NCBI GenBank assembly: GCA_963922335.1
Contig: CAWUIB010000003.1
Coordinates: forward strand, 124,001-188,000
From: CALBPI01 sp963922335
Lineage (GTDB): Bacteria > Pseudomonadota > Gammaproteobacteria > Steroidobacterales > Woeseiaceae
DNA: 64,000 bases
Direction: 5' to 3'
Under the pieces are notes generated by a model. It was not told where the DNA came from. It did no database searches and worked only from the letters and a program-made list of their open reading frames with translations. Position numbers and translations under genes: made by a program. Positions 1-8,711 of the stretch are shown here, piece after piece. The stretch's first letter is position 1. Each line of letters starts with the position of its first letter.

Positions 1-1
1 G

Positions 2-724
2 GGACTCTATCCCGAGACCGGCGAGTACCTTACCGGTGGCGACTATCGTCCCGCGCCCGTGCGCGTTGAGGGTGCCTTCGACGGAACCAAAGCAGCGACG
101 GCAACACTGACGACCCCGGAGGAACCCGGACACTACCGAGTGATCGCGATTGCCCGTAGTCCAAACGGCAAGTCTGCGACCGCCTCATACCCGTTGAAAG
201 TGAAAGGCGAGATCGGTCCAGTCCAGTTTCCGGTGTATGTCTACGAAGATGGGTTCGAAGGTATGCCCTGGGCGCCTTCAGGTTGGATGGGTACGACGGA
301 TGCACTGACACTCGACCCACACTCAACTCGAAACGTGAAAACGGGTGATCGCTCGCTTCGCATCCGCTACGAAAGCAAGTTTGGCTGGGCCGCGGTCGCA
401 TGGCAGCATCCTGCGAGCGATTGGGGTGAGGTCGATGGTGGCTTCGATCTCACTGGTGCACGTAAGCTTGAGCTCTGGGCACGGGGTGAGTACGGCGGTG
501 AACGTGTGAAATTCGGCGTTGGACTGATCGGCGAGGATATGCCGTTCCCTGACTCCACGATTGCAGAGATCAAAAACATAGAACTCACGGATCAGTGGAC
601 GCGCTATGAGATCCCGCTACGTCGTCGCGACTTAAGTCAGATCAAAACCGGCTTCGTCTTCGCGCTTGAAGGGCGCAGCTCACCGGTCACGTTTTATCTC
701 GACCGGATTCGATACGTGCGTTAG
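2..724 (+). CDS. C-terminal part of a carbohydrate-active protein with a CBM-like domain (5' end outside window)
   Basis: The reading frame is open from base 2, so the start lies before the window. About the first 70 visible residues look like an immunoglobulin-like or linker segment. The rest reads as a beta-sandwich carbohydrate-binding module of the CBM11/CIA30 kind, with a glycine- and tryptophan-rich opening, a middle stretch on ligand-sensitive strands, and a typical ending of 'FYLDRIRYVR'. This module type is usually attached to secreted glycoside hydrolases. Its stop codon overlaps the end of the convergent LacI gene (bases 721-724), and a glucan operon lies just beyond. I infer that this is part of the same glucan-use locus. 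The catalytic domain and the exact family cannot be seen here. Confidence 0.6.
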   Translation, partial: GLYPETGEYLTGGDYRPAPVRVEGAFDGTKAATATLTTPEEPGHYRVIAIARSPNGKSATASYPLKVKGEIGPVQFPVYVYEDGFEGMPWAPSGWMGTTDALTLDPHSTRNVKTGDRSLRIRYESKFGWAAVAWQHPASDWGEVDGGFDLTGARKLELWARGEYGGERVKFGVGLIGEDMPFPDSTIAEIKNIELTDQWTRYEIPLRRRDLSQIKTGFVFALEGRSSPVTFYLDRIRYVR

Positions 725-1758
725 TGGGGCGCCGGCCCCGTAGACTCGCGGAGCTTCAATTCCGCTGGGATGCATTCGAAAAGATCATTGGTCTCACCCT
801 GCAGCAGCATCTGTACCGCGCGTTCCGTCATTCGTGCCAGTGGCTGACGAATCGTCGTGAGTCTCGGATCCATCTGTCGTGCCATCACAATGTCGTCAAA
901 ACCGGTTACGGAAATCTGATCGGGAATACTCACACCCAGCTTTGAGGCAGCGCGTACCACCCCTGCAGCCATATCATCGTTGGCACAGAAAACCGCAGTC
1001 GGGCGCTCCTTTAGACTCAACAACTGCTGAGCAGCCGCTACGCCCGAGTCGAACGAATTATCCCCCGCCACAATCAGCTCAGGTATCAGTTTCAGTCCGT
1101 TACGGCGCAACCCTTCCTTGAAACCGTCATACCGGTTACCCACCGCGAGGTGCGTATCGTCGCCGCTGATAAATGCGATCTTTTGGTGTCCGAGTGAGGC
1201 CAGGTGGTCGACCATGTCCGCGCTGATCTCAAGGTCATTGGTGGCGACACAGCGATCGTTTCGTACCTTCAGTCCAGGTGAGATCCGCACGAAAGGCGTC
1301 CCGGTCTCCTGAATCGCGCGAACCAGCCGGGTCATATTTGATAGCGGCGGTGCGAGCACCACTCCTGCAAGGCGCGCACTCTCGATCAGGTTTCGCAGTG
1401 TTGCACCAACACCGCGCTCACGAGGGTTACACGGATGAATCAGGAGTTCGTGCATTCGCTCTCGGCAAGCTCGCAAAGCACCCTGTTGCATGCGGATGAT
1501 ATAGCCCGAACTCGGTAGCTCGTAGGCCGCCGGGTCATCGTAAATTAATCCGATCAGATGAGAGCGCTGACGCGCGAGATTTCGGGCCGAACTATCGGGC
1601 CGGTATTGTAGTTCGGCGATCGCTTGTTCGACTTTCTGGCGCGTCTTGTCACGGACATTGGGCTCACGGTTCACAACACGTGAGACTGTCTTGATCGAAA
1701 CGCTGGCGCGCTGCGCGACGTCAAAAATCGTCGCTCGAGTTGTCGTCTGTTGTCCCAT
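721..1758 (-). CDS. LacI-family transcriptional regulator
   Basis: 345 residues with the usual LacI layout. A DNA-binding helix-turn-helix at about residues 9-30 (ATIFDVAQRASVSIKTVSRVVN) is followed by the hinge helix (SARNLARQRS) and a periplasmic-binding-like sugar-sensing domain to the end, including 'PTAVFCANDDMAAGVVRAA' and 'ISVTGFDD', both family signatures. It is the third gene of the minus-strand set phosphorylase, GH17, regulator, 49 bp after GH17, so it is likely co-transcribed. I infer that it represses this operon through the palindrome at 6276-6289 and senses a beta-1,3-glucan-derived sugar or sugar phosphate. The effector is not known from sequence. Confidence 0.93.
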   Translation of the reverse strand: MGQQTTTRATIFDVAQRASVSIKTVSRVVNREPNVRDKTRQKVEQAIAELQYRPDSSARNLARQRSHLIGLIYDDPAAYELPSSGYIIRMQQGALRACRERMHELLIHPCNPRERGVGATLRNLIESARLAGVVLAPPLSNMTRLVRAIQETGTPFVRISPGLKVRNDRCVATNDLEISADMVDHLASLGHQKIAFISGDDTHLAVGNRYDGFKEGLRRNGLKLIPELIVAGDNSFDSGVAAAQQLLSLKERPTAVFCANDDMAAGVVRAASKLGVSIPDQISVTGFDDIVMARQMDPRLTTIRQPLARMTERAVQMLLQGETNDLFECIPAELKLRESTGPAPH

Positions 1759-1807
1759 GGTGACGGTATCTTTCTTATTGTCCCCGTCTACCAGTATAGA
1801 GGATCAG

Positions 1808-2704
1808 CTAGCAGAACTTTGGTTTGCCGTCTGCATCCCAGAGCCCCCAATAGGCACCGACATCACCTTCCGAGTCGACTTTCCAGGCTTCGTCGAACGC
1901 AGAGAAGTAAATGATGTCGATATCGTCCTCTTCAGCCCACTGATAGGTGTTGATGAAATAACGAATCGCATTGGTATAACTCGGTACAGCGCCATCGGTA
2001 GGTGTTCCGACACTCGGCCAACCCGTTTCGCTGATCACGACGCGTTTGCCTTTGCCTGCGCGTTGCGCCCGCCGATACATTTCTTTCATGTAAAGCAGCG
2101 CATGCTCAGCCGGGCAGCCCTCCCAGAAGGGATAACAGTTGGCAAGGATGACGTCGCAGGCGTCAGCGATCGCCGGATGGTCCTCGAACTCAAAGTAAGC
2201 GTCGACATAGCCCACCTCGACACCACTCGGTACGGAAGCCTTGGCTTGGTTGATGTAGTCCACGAGTTGCTTTTCACTAAGCTCGCCACGCAGCAATACC
2301 TCGTTGCCCACGGCGACGATACCCGCATGGCCGGCTTTGGCAATAGCGATTGCGTTCGCCATCTCCTCAGCGTTTTTTTCGAGGTCGTCGTCGAGCCAGA
2401 CGCCGACCATACACTTCAGCCCTTGTTCCGCTGCGATGGCTGGAATCAGCTCATGGCCGTCAGTGCAGGAGAACGTGCGAATCCATCGCACCGAACCCTG
2501 GATGATCGCGAGCCTTTCACGAATCTGCGCTTCACCCAGTCGGGTCCCCGGCCCCTGTCCCGCGACATAAGGACTGAACGATAACCCGTGGATACCATCC
2601 TGCAGCAAAGCTGCTACCAGAGCCCGTAGCTCATCGTCTGAATACGCCGCCGGATTGATACCGGCGAGTGAAAGTTTTCGTTGGTAGAGATTTGACACGC
2701 TCAA
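1808..2704 (-). CDS. GH17 family beta-1,3-glucanase, predicted cytoplasmic
   Basis: 298 residues forming a TIM-barrel glycoside hydrolase of family 17. The two family motifs are clear: 'VAVGNEVLLRGE' with the likely acid/base Glu135, and 'VISETGWPS' with the likely nucleophile Glu226. The YFSAFDEAWK motif near the C-terminus is also typical of bacterial GH17. There is no signal peptide, so the enzyme probably acts inside the cell on imported beta-1,3-gluco-oligosaccharides. Its TTG start overlaps the TGA stop of the upstream phosphorylase (TTGA, 2704-2701), which suggests translational coupling; a GTG two codons in is an alternative start. Some GH17 members transglycosylate or act from chain ends, so hydrolysis of internal bonds is not certain. 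Confidence 0.9.
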   Translation of the reverse strand: MSVSNLYQRKLSLAGINPAAYSDDELRALVAALLQDGIHGLSFSPYVAGQGPGTRLGEAQIRERLAIIQGSVRWIRTFSCTDGHELIPAIAAEQGLKCMVGVWLDDDLEKNAEEMANAIAIAKAGHAGIVAVGNEVLLRGELSEKQLVDYINQAKASVPSGVEVGYVDAYFEFEDHPAIADACDVILANCYPFWEGCPAEHALLYMKEMYRRAQRAGKGKRVVISETGWPSVGTPTDGAVPSYTNAIRYFINTYQWAEEDDIDIIYFSAFDEAWKVDSEGDVGAYWGLWDADGKPKFC

Positions 2705-5700
2705 TCCTCTGTCCGGAGCAGTGCTTCCGGGTTCAGGCTTATCCTGATGTAGCTCACGGTTCCGTCTCGTGCGGTGATATTACGGGTTTCCTCTGGGGAT
2801 AACTTTAGTCCCTGGATTGTGACTTGCTCACCGCTTGAGTAATAAATCGTGATGGCCGGCTCGGCACCCTCGACTAATTCGTAGACAAATGGAGTTTGGC
2901 ACCAAGAGAACGCTAGTGAGCCAGGTTGAAGCGCCAGCGTCTGCCAAATGCCTTCCACGTCAACATAGCGATAACTGTCGCTATCCTCGCGGAATTCCTG
3001 TCGTCGCAAGAGTGACGGATCTAGTCGCAGCGCCCCTTTCTCTAGGTGTATCCCAAGCTCACCGAAGCGCGTCAGGATTTCTTCCTTTACCTGTCCTGTC
3101 ATGCCGGGCTGTTGTGCTCCGGCATGTCCCGGTGTGTGGGAGTACGGATCGGCCGGAAATGCTCCGTAGCTCTCGGGTGACTTGTTGAATCCAAGCCCAT
3201 CACGAATTCGGTAGTAATGGCGGGCCAGTGCAGCCACGGTGCTGGAGTTGTCGCCCGCCGCACTCGCTTCGAAATAGCACTCCTGCACAGCGACGAGCAG
3301 CTTGGCGACCATATGCCAATAGATGCTGCCAAGCCCCTCGAAGCCGAACATCGTTCCTGACCGGCCCGTGAAAGACTGGTGGTCAAACGTATCCTCATAC
3401 AAGCCATGAATCGCGTCTCGATCCTGACCAACGGCGTCCGGGAATTGGACGGCGAGTTCAGAAAGGCGCGCTGCCAGCACTCCGGCGTTGAACAGTTCAG
3501 CGTTGAAACGGAAATTGCCCGATACATCCGGTACCACCAGTCGGTGGTCACCGGCTTCAAGCATGCTCTGGAGCAAGCCGATACCCAACACCCGTTCTGC
3601 GGACAGCACGTTGCGCTCGAGTAAGCCGGGAAGTTCCCGATCGGGGTAGAGCATGAACGAGTCCTGATTCTCCCGATAGACCGCGCTGGCAAACAGTGCA
3701 TCCAATACACCGACGACTTCGCGCGAATCGATGAATTGGGAGCTGAGCGCTGCGACCTGTCCCTCCAACATGGGGTAGAGCGAGCGAACACCGATGGATC
3801 CCTCACGGATATCGATCGAGTTATAGGCCTCGAACATCTGGTCATCTCGCCGACTCGTGTTGATACTGTGTTCGATTGCGACAAGTGCACTCGAGAGCAG
3901 GCTATGAATCTCGCCAGACTCGACTGACCGAGTCCCGGTGAACCCTTCCTGTCGGTAGACCTCACTGCGGAAACGGCATGCCGGCCGACCCAGTTGTTCC
4001 AGAAGTTCAAAGCGTTGACTGTCCGAGACGGGGTGCTGACCATCAACGACCGCAGCTACTGACTCAAGCGCTGCCGCTGTCTCGGACAACCAGTCTGCGA
4101 CCTCAATCGAAAGCGCATATTCGGTGCCCGAGGGGATCAGTCGCGCCAGGAACCGTGTGTAACGACGCAAGTAGTTCATCGTGACCATCGATACGCCCTG
4201 GCCGACCAACGCATTGTTTGCATCGTTCCACTCGGGGCGCTGAGTGTTCATCCAGACACCGCCGTCAATCACGAGATTGCTGAGTTTGGAAAGCAATGGC
4301 ACCAGCAGCTTTTCGACCAGGTTCACGCGATAAACGCCGCCGTCGTCAGCGAGCAGTAGCTTGCCATCGGCACCGCGCTCACTCACGCGTCGATCGATGT
4401 CCTCTGCGAGCGTTTCGTCAAAATCGATCGTGTTCTTCGGATCAGCCAGCATCTTGTCGAAGCTGCGAAGGCGATACGGTACGTTTGCGTAGCAAAACAC
4501 GGGGCGCTCGAGCAGGTCGCCAATGCGCTCCGGATGGAATCGCGTCGACCACTCCAGCAGTTTCTGCAGGTAGATGATTTGGTGATCGCCCCAGTAGCCT
4601 ATGTAGCTCCACGGATCATCGGGCTCCTCGACCTCCCAGTCGATACCCTCGTTGGTAATCCGATACGGGTTGTAGCCGTCAGCCGTCGACGCATTCACGA
4701 ACTTCGCGATCATGTTCTCGATGAAATCCGGATAACTGAGGGCGAGTGCTTCCCAGTTCTGGAAAATATCGCGCCAGTTACCCTGGTATGCGAGCAAGCG
4801 ATCACCTTCGTCGTCATAGAGCTCAATCGCAAATTGATTCCAGGGACGGCTCGGGTCGCCATGTCGGCGTCCGAACCGAATCGGCAGGTATTCGCGGCAC
4901 AGCCGCTCGAGCTGCATGTCGCCGCGCTCCACCACCGCGTTCAGCAACTCCGGCATATGCATCTGGTCCGGCAACTGCTCGAGCCACGCCCGGTGCTGGG
5001 CCGCCAGATTGCAATCAAAGAGTGTGATAGAGCGCAGGAAATCACGGGTCTGCACTCGATAGTGATGATCAAAGGTGCCACCGCGCAAAACGTTGAACAA
5101 CACGTTCGCATAGTGGTGAACCGAAACGATTTCTTCGGCGGTGCTTTGTAATGCATCGGCACCCGCGAGAAGCTTCAGCAGAGCATCTGTGCCTTCCGCG
5201 ATATCTTGTTCAATCGCATCGGTGAGTGATTCGTTGCTGGCAAGCCGTGCATTCAGTGCAGAGACAGCGCTTTGGTCTTGCTCGATATCGGCAACCATGC
5301 GCCAGTGCCGTGTGTCTCCGCCGCGGAGCGCGATTTCCGATATCGAAAGGAAGCAGCCACGCTGGCCGCGCGCGCGCATATGCTGTGCAGGCGTGTCTCC
5401 AGCGCGGAACGCATCGACAATGTCGTCGGTGAGGTGTACCGCTGCGTTGTCCATGCCCTGCAGAAACACAGTATTGGCTCGGAGCGACTCCGCAGGCTCG
5501 GCCCGGTCTGTGATCGCAGAATAAAGACTGAACAGACCCAGTTGCGTCTCGTTCTTGAGCTCACTCCACTTGTAAGCGTCGACCAGATTGCTCGTGTTGG
5601 TCTGGGCAAAGCGTGGTGCCCCTGCCGGCAAGAGGTTGCGCAGGCCATCCAGCAGCCGGATGGCGTAGTTGCGCTCATCGTTGTTCTCAAGCTCACAGTC

Positions 5701-6171
5701 CCTAACGAAGCCAAACTCGCTACTGAAACGCCAGCGGTAACGGAACGTGAGTCCTAGCTCGAGGTGGTTTTCCTCAAAGCACAAGGTGTTTCCGGCAACG
5801 CTTTTGTAGAGCGTTCTTCGGATCGGTGCATATGGGTGCCGCGCCGGATCGAACGGTTGCCATTCTGTAACTTCGCCGTTTCGCTCGATCTGCATGATGG
5901 TGAGACACCCGGTGTGTGTCGCGCTGTCATGAATCTTATCGACGGTGATATACGGGAACAGGGCGGTTTCGGCAGAGACACGTCCCGCAGTGAGCCCGCC
6001 GTTGGACGACGCAAAAAGCCAGTGGTTATCGTGTGAAACCACGCTGACAAAGAACGGTGCCATGCGGTCGACGTTTTGAATTGCGTAAAAGCGCTCGCCG
6101 AATCGTTCGACGAATTCGCCCGTAATCTCCCGATTGATATAGGAGACCTGCAGTGGTCTTTCGGTTGCCAT
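2701..6171 (-). CDS. GH94-clan phosphorylase, GH149/GH161-like beta-1,3-oligoglucan phosphorylase
   Basis: 1156 residues, cytoplasmic, with no signal peptide. The N-terminal third is a GH94-like beta-sandwich ('HDNHWLFASSNGGLTAGR', then 'LFPYITVDKIHDS'), followed by an (alpha/alpha)6 barrel. The clan's catalytic motif is present as 'RPEWNDANN', putting the general acid at about Asp650. The length well exceeds cellobiose phosphorylases (about 800 aa) and fits the GH149 and GH161 families, which phosphorolyse beta-1,3-glucans to glucose 1-phosphate. Pairing with a GH17 gene supports beta-1,3-glucan as substrate. It is the first gene of the operon. A GGGGGG run lies about 9 bases before its ATG, and the likely promoter is at 6252-6281. 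GH149 and GH161 cannot be told apart by eye. Confidence 0.85.
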   Translation of the reverse strand: MATERPLQVSYINREITGEFVERFGERFYAIQNVDRMAPFFVSVVSHDNHWLFASSNGGLTAGRVSAETALFPYITVDKIHDSATHTGCLTIMQIERNGEVTEWQPFDPARHPYAPIRRTLYKSVAGNTLCFEENHLELGLTFRYRWRFSSEFGFVRDCELENNDERNYAIRLLDGLRNLLPAGAPRFAQTNTSNLVDAYKWSELKNETQLGLFSLYSAITDRAEPAESLRANTVFLQGMDNAAVHLTDDIVDAFRAGDTPAQHMRARGQRGCFLSISEIALRGGDTRHWRMVADIEQDQSAVSALNARLASNESLTDAIEQDIAEGTDALLKLLAGADALQSTAEEIVSVHHYANVLFNVLRGGTFDHHYRVQTRDFLRSITLFDCNLAAQHRAWLEQLPDQMHMPELLNAVVERGDMQLERLCREYLPIRFGRRHGDPSRPWNQFAIELYDDEGDRLLAYQGNWRDIFQNWEALALSYPDFIENMIAKFVNASTADGYNPYRITNEGIDWEVEEPDDPWSYIGYWGDHQIIYLQKLLEWSTRFHPERIGDLLERPVFCYANVPYRLRSFDKMLADPKNTIDFDETLAEDIDRRVSERGADGKLLLADDGGVYRVNLVEKLLVPLLSKLSNLVIDGGVWMNTQRPEWNDANNALVGQGVSMVTMNYLRRYTRFLARLIPSGTEYALSIEVADWLSETAAALESVAAVVDGQHPVSDSQRFELLEQLGRPACRFRSEVYRQEGFTGTRSVESGEIHSLLSSALVAIEHSINTSRRDDQMFEAYNSIDIREGSIGVRSLYPMLEGQVAALSSQFIDSREVVGVLDALFASAVYRENQDSFMLYPDRELPGLLERNVLSAERVLGIGLLQSMLEAGDHRLVVPDVSGNFRFNAELFNAGVLAARLSELAVQFPDAVGQDRDAIHGLYEDTFDHQSFTGRSGTMFGFEGLGSIYWHMVAKLLVAVQECYFEASAAGDNSSTVAALARHYYRIRDGLGFNKSPESYGAFPADPYSHTPGHAGAQQPGMTGQVKEEILTRFGELGIHLEKGALRLDPSLLRRQEFREDSDSYRYVDVEGIWQTLALQPGSLAFSWCQTPFVYELVEGAEPAITIYYSSGEQVTIQGLKLSPEETRNITARDGTVSYIRISLNPEALLRTED

Positions 6172-6251
6172 GGGAATAGCGCCCCCCGACGAGATCTGGC
6201 GGCCGTCCCGCCACTCGTTCTAATAGTCCAGATCTTGAATCCCCACCGGAA

Positions 6252-6281
6252 AGTATAGAAAAACCCCGCTCCAATTGACAG
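6252..6281 (-). promoter_or_regulatory. Predicted sigma-70 promoter of the glucan phosphorylase operon
   Basis: On the minus strand, CTGTCA (revcomp of 6276-6281) is followed after 18 bp by TATACT (revcomp of 6252-6257), a 5/6 match to the -10 consensus. Transcription would begin near 6245 and give a leader of about 75 nt before the ATG at 6171. The -35 hexamer lies inside the operator-like palindrome. Confidence 0.5.
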
Positions 6282-6289
6282 CGCTGTCT
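6276..6289. promoter_or_regulatory. Candidate LacI-family operator
   Basis: TGACAGCGCTGTCT contains a perfect 12-bp palindrome (6277-6288) with the central GCGC/CG step seen in many LacI-family operators, for example the CelR/CebR type. It covers the -35 box of the minus-strand promoter, so a bound regulator would block RNA polymerase. Linkage to the LacI gene in the same operon is an inference. Confidence 0.55.
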
Positions 6290-6432
6290 TTTTTGGTACA
6301 GCCGGCTTTTGGACAGAAATTCGTCGAGTTGTCAATGACCCTCGTCAATGCGAACACAAGCGCCTCACCGAACAATACTCGTCGAAAAAAAGTATCTGGC
6401 ATTAAGACAACGATGACTTGGAGGACATCATC

Positions 6433-7122
6433 ATGCAGAAGACAACCCGTAACGGGATGAGAGCAATCGCGGCTGGCGTCATGCTGGCGCTGGGCAGCAC
6501 AGCTGTCGCCTACGAACCCGGCACCTGGTTCATTCGAGGTGGCGTAGCCAACGTTTCACCGGATGCGAGCAGCTCCGCTTTGGTTCTGGACGGTACAGCG
6601 ATCGGAGCGTCATCTGCAGATGTTGAGGACAACACACAGCTCGGACTCACATTCGGTTACATGCTGAGTGACCACTGGGCGATAGAAGTGCTGGCATCGA
6701 CGCCATTCACGCATGAGATCACTGCCGATACGGGGGCATTAGGGCTTGGCACTATCGATGCGGGCGAGACGACGCATCTGCCACCAACGGTTTCACTCCA
6801 GTACTGGTTTGCTGATTCGTCGAGCACGTTCCAGCCTTATGTCGGTGCGGGTCTGAACTACACGCTCTTCTTCGACGAGGATGTGAACGCGCAGTTGGAG
6901 GGGGTTCTCGGTCCTGGTGACCTGTCACTGGATGCGTCTCTGGGATTGGCATTACAGGCGGGCTTTGACTACGCACTGACCGACAAGCTCGCGCTGAACG
7001 TTGGGGTCTGGTGGGTTGATATCGACACGGATGCCGAATTCAACTTTGCAGCGAATCAGCTCACGACAGAAGTAGAGATCGATCCGCTGGTTTACTCGGT
7101 GTCACTGGGTTGGCGTTTCTAG
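6433..7122 (+). CDS. ompW: OmpW family outer membrane protein
   Basis: 229 residues. A signal peptide (MRAIAAGVMLALGSTAVAYE) is followed by an eight-stranded barrel. The protein carries the family features 'TWFIRGGVANVSPD' at the mature N-terminus, 'DNTQLGLTFGYMLSDHWAIEVLASTPFTHEI', 'TTHLPPTVSLQYWF', 'FQPYVGAGLNYT' and a terminal aromatic ('VSLGWRF') used for barrel assembly. OmpW proteins form narrow hydrophobic channels in the outer membrane. The ATG at 6433 is chosen over an in-frame TTG at 6418 because GGAGG at 6420-6424 sits 8 bases before it. It is divergent from the glucan operon and followed by a strong terminator. No specific substrate is evident. Confidence 0.95.
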   Translation: MQKTTRNGMRAIAAGVMLALGSTAVAYEPGTWFIRGGVANVSPDASSSALVLDGTAIGASSADVEDNTQLGLTFGYMLSDHWAIEVLASTPFTHEITADTGALGLGTIDAGETTHLPPTVSLQYWFADSSSTFQPYVGAGLNYTLFFDEDVNAQLEGVLGPGDLSLDASLGLALQAGFDYALTDKLALNVGVWWVDIDTDAEFNFAANQLTTEVEIDPLVYSVSLGWRF

Positions 7123-7151
7123 AGTAAACGATAACAACCACCCCTCTCGTT

Positions 7152-7181
7152 GGCGGCTGCCTTAGGTAGCCGCCTTTTTTT
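7152..7181 (+). terminator. Rho-independent terminator after ompW
   Basis: A 10-bp stem (GGCGGCTGCC / GGTAGCCGCC, with one G-U pair) and a 3-nt loop are followed by seven T residues. The T-run overlaps the stop codon of the convergent hydrolase gene. Confidence 0.92.
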
Positions 7182-8070
7182 ATTCCAGACCGGCAATTAC
7201 GCCCTCAAGAAAGGCACCTACGACTCTGCGATATTCAGGTTCGCTAAAGCGAAACAGGTTCTGGTGTTTGGCGCCCTCGACCAACCATAACTGCTTCGGC
7301 CCTTTGAACGCTGCGAATAAGCGCTGCGTGTCGTCGACGGTTGTGCGCTGATCCAGAGTGCCCGCCATCACAAGAACGGGCGTGTCGCTCGACGCGGCGG
7401 CCTCGACGGGCCTGAGAATCTCCCTATCGATACCGAGTATCGAACTCAGCAATGGAAGCACTGTGCGTGCGAGCGATGCGCCTTTGTCGCCCAGGCGCAG
7501 TCGAACGCGATTCTCGAAAGCGTTGTCGATGTCGTCGTAAACAGCCTCGAGGACCATCGCGGCTACATCCGGTGGAGGGTCGCTCAACAGGGCCGCCGCA
7601 CCGCCCAGTGAACTGCCAATAATGAACGTGGGTATCTCCGGCGTTTTCGACTTGAGGAAGTCGACAGCAGCAGTCACAGCGATGGATTCTTTATGCCCAA
7701 AGGTTATCGATTGACCTGCGCTCTCGCCGTGGGCTGGCAAATCGATCAAGAGAACACTGAAGCAGGACTCTCTGAGGAATTTCGCGCGTCCAAGCATCGA
7801 CCGTCGATCAGACCGGACGCCGTGCAACAGGAGCACTGAGGCGTGGTCGTCCGGTGAGGTGCTATACCAGCCAGAGACGTCGCCTGGCAGAACCACATCC
7901 TGCGCCGCTAACCACTCGGGAGGGTTTCCAACTGGCTGCCGATAGGGATTCGATAGTTGATGGAGTGCAAAAAGGCAAACGCCGACCACAGCAAACGAAC
8001 CAAGAACCGAAGCGAACAGAATTCTGCGTAGCCAGATTCTGCGGTTTTGGGGTGTCCACGAGGCGGCCAA
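7180..8070 (-). CDS. Membrane-anchored alpha/beta hydrolase
   Basis: 296 residues. One N-terminal membrane segment lies at about residues 16-36, followed by an alpha/beta-hydrolase fold facing the periplasm. 'VLLLHGVRSDRRSM' is the oxyanion-hole region, 'IIGSSLGGAAAL' is the nucleophile elbow with Ser in G-S-S-L-G, 'VMAGTLDQRTTV' carries the likely acid Asp, and 'GAKHQNLF' carries the catalytic His, so a full triad is present. It resembles YqiA/FrsA-like or BEM46-like serine hydrolases, and the substrate is unknown. The start appears to be TTG at 8070 with only a weak ribosome site; no ATG upstream fits. It is a stand-alone gene between ompW and a DUF2059 gene. Confidence 0.85.
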   Translation of the reverse strand: MAASWTPQNRRIWLRRILFASVLGSFAVVGVCLFALHQLSNPYRQPVGNPPEWLAAQDVVLPGDVSGWYSTSPDDHASVLLLHGVRSDRRSMLGRAKFLRESCFSVLLIDLPAHGESAGQSITFGHKESIAVTAAVDFLKSKTPEIPTFIIGSSLGGAAALLSDPPPDVAAMVLEAVYDDIDNAFENRVRLRLGDKGASLARTVLPLLSSILGIDREILRPVEAAASSDTPVLVMAGTLDQRTTVDDTQRLFAAFKGPKQLWLVEGAKHQNLFRFSEPEYRRVVGAFLEGVIAGLE

Positions 8071-8122
8071 TCTAGTCTCACTTTGTTTCAGGTTAGAGTC
8101 TATACGCGAGCACCGACGCTAC

Positions 8123-8611
8123 TTACAAACTGTAACCCGCGGCTTCGAGCCGCTTCGTGACGCGCCGACCAATTTCCGCGCCGAGTGTTTGTCCCCATTT
8201 TTGGCCCACCAGCATGCCCTCCTGTGCCATCAATGGCGTAGCTCTTGCGATGCGTTCACCTGCCGGCGTGCGGTAGAACGCGATGGCCGCCTCAAGGTCC
8301 GCCTTGCTGAGGTATTTGGCGTAGATCGGATACATCATTTTTTGGAACTCACCGGAGGCGATGCTCTCTGAGACCGACGCACTCACCTCGTCAGCCATGA
8401 TGTCAAACGCGCGTTTGGGCAAGTCGTTGCCCTGAGCTCGAAGCACATTGCCCATCTGTTCGATCATCAGGGCGCTCATTTGCTCGGAGACTGCCAGCGC
8501 GCCCGTGATTTCGAGCATCTCATCGACTAGCGCGTTGTATTCAGGGTCGTTGCCTTGCGCCATGAGGGTATGCGGGAAAAGCAGAATCAAAGCGAGAATC
8601 AGTTGGCGCAT
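8123..8611 (-). CDS. DUF2059 domain protein, exported
   Basis: 162 residues from the ATG at 8611, which is preceded by GGAGA at a suitable distance and begins a good signal peptide (MRQLILALILLFPHTLMAQG). An upstream in-frame ATG at 8671 would add 20 residues and bury the signal peptide, so it is rejected. The mature part is helical. It contains 'FQKMMYPIYAKYLSKADLEAAIAFYRTPAGERI', the hallmark of DUF2059, a periplasmic family of unknown function. It is divergent from the TetR gene, so it may share regulation through the palindrome at 8712-8727. Confidence 0.88.
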   Translation of the reverse strand: MRQLILALILLFPHTLMAQGNDPEYNALVDEMLEITGALAVSEQMSALMIEQMGNVLRAQGNDLPKRAFDIMADEVSASVSESIASGEFQKMMYPIYAKYLSKADLEAAIAFYRTPAGERIARATPLMAQEGMLVGQKWGQTLGAEIGRRVTKRLEAAGYSL

Positions 8612-8711
8612 TAGTGAGTATCTCCGGCGAGTGCGTACGCTCAGATTGGCTTGTCTGTGAATTAAGCGCAATACGTTCGTCGTGGTTGTGTGAACGCATC
8701 ACCCTCGATAC

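Noticed and set aside
1646..2584. A 312-codon plus-strand frame over the LacI and GH17 genes
   Set aside because: It is the complement of conserved catalytic motifs in GH17 and the LacI helix-turn-helix, so it is a shadow.
3099..4046. A 315-codon minus-strand frame inside the glucan phosphorylase gene in a different phase
   Set aside because: Same strand but out of phase with a 1156-codon gene whose motifs continue unbroken through the region, so no frameshift or second gene is implied.
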